From Paracoccaceae bacterium (GTDB lineage Bacteria; Pseudomonadota; Alphaproteobacteria; Rhodobacterales; Rhodobacteraceae), in the NCBI GenBank assembly GCA_007694945.1, contig REER01000061.1, positions 104,880 to 168,879 on the forward strand: 64,000 nucleotides of DNA. The letters are read 5' to 3'. Positions within the stretch are counted from its first letter, which is position 1, and each line of letters opens with the position of its first letter. Shown here piece after piece: positions 62,135-64,000 of this stretch. Under the pieces are notes generated by a model. The model did not search any database, was not told where the DNA came from, and was given only the letters and a program-made list of their open reading frames with translations. Position numbers and translations under genes: made by a program.

Positions 62135-63253
62135 ATGGGCAGAATCGCGAAAGCAGATAGGCACGACTATGTGTGTCTGCGTGGTAGGCCCGGAGGCTTT
62201 AAGCACGCTTCCAAGTATCATGCACTTGCACTGGCGAACCCGGCCAGCGCTTCCATTGAAAACATTGAAGAAAATCGCGGTTTGGCGAACCATCCGCCAC
62301 CCGGCGGAAATGGAAACCCCGGCGCGCTGGCGGGCGCAACCGGGGGAAGCCAAATAGAAAAGGCGGCGAGCCTCGAACCCAAGGAATACAGCGAACCCGC
62401 GCCGCGTGCAACCCTTTCTGCCGTCACTGACTGGAACCGGAACCGCTGGGCATGGAAGCGTGCTGTTCTGGCCGATCGACGCCTTGCCGACCGCGCCAAG
62501 CTTCTGGCCACGGTCCTGGTGGACACCTTCGCGCATTGCGAAACCGGGCGCTGCAACCCGAGCAATGAGACCTTGGCCGAGACGCTAGGCAAGGACGTTC
62601 GCAGCATTCGGCGGGCGGTTGCGGAACTGCGCGCGGCGGGCTGGATCGACACCCGCACCGGGCGCGGACGGGGCGCGCGCATCGCGTTTGTGTTCCTGAC
62701 CGGGGACGGAACCGTCCCGATCGCAGACACCAGAAAGGTTGCAGAAATGGCCGCATATCGCAGCGAACCGCCCGGCGAAAGGCGGACAGATGTGTCCGCT
62801 TATCAGACCGAAAAGCGGACACCGGAACCCGCCGAAAGGCGGACACCCGCGTCCGGAAAGGCGGACAGAACTGTCCGGGTATTACATAGAACCAAAGAAA
62901 AACCAAATACGCGCGCACCCGCGAGACCCGCCGGGGCTGACCATTCCCAAGCCCGAAGGCCAGCGAATGCGCGCCCGGTCCCGTTCAGCCGGGTTGTGCA
63001 TCGAGGATCAAGCGCCGAGGCGGATTGGAACCGCTTTGCCGCTGAACACAATCAGCCAAGCTTGCCAGAGGTAGGGCTGCGCGCATCCGATGCCGAGGGG
63101 CCGGGATGGGACATGCCCTGGATTTTTCCACCACCTGCCCACGATCCCGAGCGTGTTGAACAGGCAGTCAGTTTTTTCTGGTGGCTGGTGAACCAGCGAA
63201 ACGACCGGGCCCGCGCATCAGCCCCGCCGCACGCCATGGCCGCAGGGGGCTGA
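62135..63253 (+). CDS. Winged-helix protein, putative replication initiator of a mobile element
   Basis: About 372 residues if the start is ATG 62135 (ATG 62105 or a later non-ATG start are possible). A winged-helix domain lies at about 105-190: WNRNRWAWKRAVLADRRL, PSNETLAETLGKDVRSIRRAVAELRAAGWIDTRTG in short parts, the look of helix-turn-helix proteins in alphaproteobacterial prophages and plasmids. A hydrophilic linker (about 205-300) carries repeated RRTP/RRTD-like units encoded by four iteron-like DNA repeats (62776-62867). The C-terminal part, from DWNRFAAEHNQPS, ends with a helix FFWWLVNQRNDR. No catalytic motif is seen. Role as initiator is inference from the architecture and the repeats. 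Confidence 0.65.
   Translation: MGRIAKADRHDYVCLRGRPGGFKHASKYHALALANPASASIENIEENRGLANHPPPGGNGNPGALAGATGGSQIEKAASLEPKEYSEPAPRATLSAVTDWNRNRWAWKRAVLADRRLADRAKLLATVLVDTFAHCETGRCNPSNETLAETLGKDVRSIRRAVAELRAAGWIDTRTGRGRGARIAFVFLTGDGTVPIADTRKVAEMAAYRSEPPGERRTDVSAYQTEKRTPEPAERRTPASGKADRTVRVLHRTKEKPNTRAPARPAGADHSQARRPANARPVPFSRVVHRGSSAEADWNRFAAEHNQPSLPEVGLRASDAEGPGWDMPWIFPPPAHDPERVEQAVSFFWWLVNQRNDRARASAPPHAMAAGG
62776..62867 (+). repeat. Four iteron-like 13-base repeats inside the winged-helix gene
   Basis: CGAAAGGCGGACA at 62776-62788, CGAAAAGCGGACA at 62809-62821, CGAAAGGCGGACA at 62833-62845 and GGAAAGGCGGACA at 62855-62867. Start-to-start distances are 33, 24 and 22. Copies 1 and 4 continue into inverted repeats (GCGGACA-GATG-TGTCCGC at 62782-62799; CGGACAG-AA-CTGTCCG after copy 4). 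Copy 4 is in a different reading frame from copies 1-3. Confidence 0.75.
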
Positions 63254-63254
63254 C

Positions 63255-63431
63255 ATGCTTAGAAAACCAGAACAGGACCGCTTGCACGATCTGGCCAGCC
63301 GTGTCGCCCGCCTGATCCCGTCACGCCGCGACCCCGAGGCTTTCCATGCCGAGAAAAGCGAGATCGCCCACGATCTGCGCCAAATGGCCGACACGCTGAC
63401 CGCTACCCGAACCCAGAGGACCAAGCCATGA
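63255..63431 (+). CDS. Small hypothetical protein (58 residues)
   Basis: A 58-codon gene starting 1 base after the winged-helix gene stops. The product is charged and helical: it starts MLRKPEQDRLHDLASRVARL and ends DLRQMADTLTATRTQRTKP. The stop overlaps the next ATG (ATGA). No family is recognised. The last 20 residues are echoed in a separate fragment at 63603-63662, which supports real coding. It lies in a unit typical of phage or plasmid cargo. Confidence 0.6.
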   Translation: MLRKPEQDRLHDLASRVARLIPSRRDPEAFHAEKSEIAHDLRQMADTLTATRTQRTKP

Positions 63432-63604
63432 CCACTGCCGACATAATCCTGCGGATCAATGACGCCATCCGCACCAGTGACCAGCGCGACCTGATTACGC
63501 TGGCGACGCAGATCGAGGATCTGCTGATCGAGCAAACCACGCGCGGCGCTTGGCTGGCGCTGATCGAGACCGCCAGCGAGAGCATTGACGGCGCTTTCCG
63601 CTGA
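63428..63604 (+). CDS. Small hypothetical protein (58 residues)
   Basis: A 58-codon gene that overlaps the previous one by 4 bases. The product begins MTTADIILRINDAIRTSDQR, is helical with LITLATQIEDLLIEQTT and ends SESIDGAFR. There is no recognisable family. Its tight coupling and codon use like its neighbours support coding. It ends exactly where the duplicated tail starts. Confidence 0.55.
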   Translation: MTTADIILRINDAIRTSDQRDLITLATQIEDLLIEQTTRGAWLALIETASESIDGAFR

Positions 63605-63662
63605 TCTTCACCAACTGGCCGACACCCTGACCGGCAGCACAACCGAGAGGAAACCACGATGA
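63603..63662 (+). pseudogene. Duplicated tail of the 63255-63431 gene
   Basis: Read from 63603 the frame gives DLHQLADTLTGSTTERKPR and a stop that overlaps the next ATG, closely matching the end of the gene at 63255-63431 (DLRQMADTLTATRTQRTKP). It has no start of its own. This appears to be what remains of a tandem duplication, now serving as the ribosome-site region of the following gene. Confidence 0.6.
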
Positions 63663-63934
63663 CCGATGACTTGACCGACGAAGAAAAGCGCCAGCAAGCC
63701 GCAGAGCAGGCCGCTATGGCCCTGCGCGATCTGCTGGACGATCTGACCGCGCGCGGATTGCCCCTGGACGCCATCATGGCTGGTGTTCATGCCGAGATAA
63801 TTTCGATCATGGTTTGTGTGTGGGGCGGGCCTGCCACCATTGCCCGCATGGTCAATGCGGCTGACCGGATCGACGGCCTGCCATCGGCGCAGCAAGTCCG
63901 GCTTATGGCAGCGCAACCCGCCGGGCGCGCCTGA
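63659..63934 (+). CDS. Hypothetical protein (91 residues)
   Basis: A 91-residue protein starting MTDDLTDEEKRQQAAEQAA, acidic and helical in the first half, with a more hydrophobic centre (AEIISIMVCVWGGPATIARMV). GAGAGGAAACC precedes the ATG. No family was recognised. It belongs to the same small-gene run as the two before it and is followed by 66 bases to the window edge, in which CTGATCTTCACC recurs (also seen at 63601-63612) and TATGC-GGGGG-GCATA forms a short hairpin. Confidence 0.6.
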   Translation: MTDDLTDEEKRQQAAEQAAMALRDLLDDLTARGLPLDAIMAGVHAEIISIMVCVWGGPATIARMVNAADRIDGLPSAQQVRLMAAQPAGRA

Positions 63935-64000
63935 TCTTCACCGCCGCGCGGGTCCTTTCCGGCCCGAACGTATGCGGGGGGCATAGGCGCGGCATGTGAG

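Noticed and set aside
62776..62867. CRISPR array
   Set aside because: Repeats are only 13 bases, spacers 9-20 bases, and they lie within a coding frame; no cas genes are near.

Overview
The window is high-GC DNA from an alphaproteobacterium, most likely a member of the Rhodobacterales/Rhodobacteraceae. Supporting signs are the phoH-ybeY-corC-lnt gene order, a FlaF/FlbT-controlled flagellin locus, a BztABCD/AapJQMP-type amino-acid transporter, cdd-deoB-add-upp salvage genes and many 1-8 base gene overlaps. A complete Mrp Na+/H+ antiporter operon beside a glucosylglycerol-type compatible-solute pair suggests a salt- or alkali-exposed lifestyle. This assignment is inferred from gene content, not from a database search.

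Layout. 1-3.5 kb: RNA-maturation and envelope genes phoH', ybeY, corC, lnt. 3.5-11 kb: nucleoside salvage (deoA alone; cdd-deoB-add-upp as an overlapping operon) interleaved with a thioesterase, an EamA exporter, an SOS peptidase and a SPOR protein. 11-22 kb: carbon metabolism and regulation: malic enzyme maeB, a DUF418 membrane protein, prpE preceded by three copies of a TTTGCAAA-type direct repeat, a response regulator with a degenerate AAA+ domain coupled to an SDR, a HIG1-like small membrane protein, a PduO-type cobalamin adenosyltransferase and etfBA. 22-31 kb: P1 peptidase, mrpABCDEFG, then convergent ggpS and its HAD phosphatase. 31.8-33.3 kb: cspA and a GAPDH.

33.8-40.5 kb is a flagellar block: fliK and flgD on the minus strand, divergent from a rod-binding protein, a FlgN-like chaperone, flagellin, flaF, flbT and a DUF1217 protein. 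40.5-57.3 kb is housekeeping: an aminotransferase, an Fe-S photolyase with an SDR, DUF3253, ileS, a VOC protein, cutA, sdaA, a lipoprotein cytochrome c, rpiA-gor, hflK-hflC-DUF2065-degP, a peptidoglycan-binding protein and a [2Fe-2S] ferredoxin. 57.4-62 kb: bztABCD on the minus strand.

From about 62.1 kb the character changes to accessory DNA: a winged-helix protein resembling prophage or plasmid replication proteins, then three very small overlapping hypothetical genes and a duplicated gene tail. Inside the winged-helix gene are four copies of a 13-base repeat that stay alike at the DNA level although one copy lies in another reading frame. They look like origin iterons embedded in an initiator gene, and this is the most notable candidate for an unrecognised element. 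No tRNA, rRNA, IS element or CRISPR array was seen.
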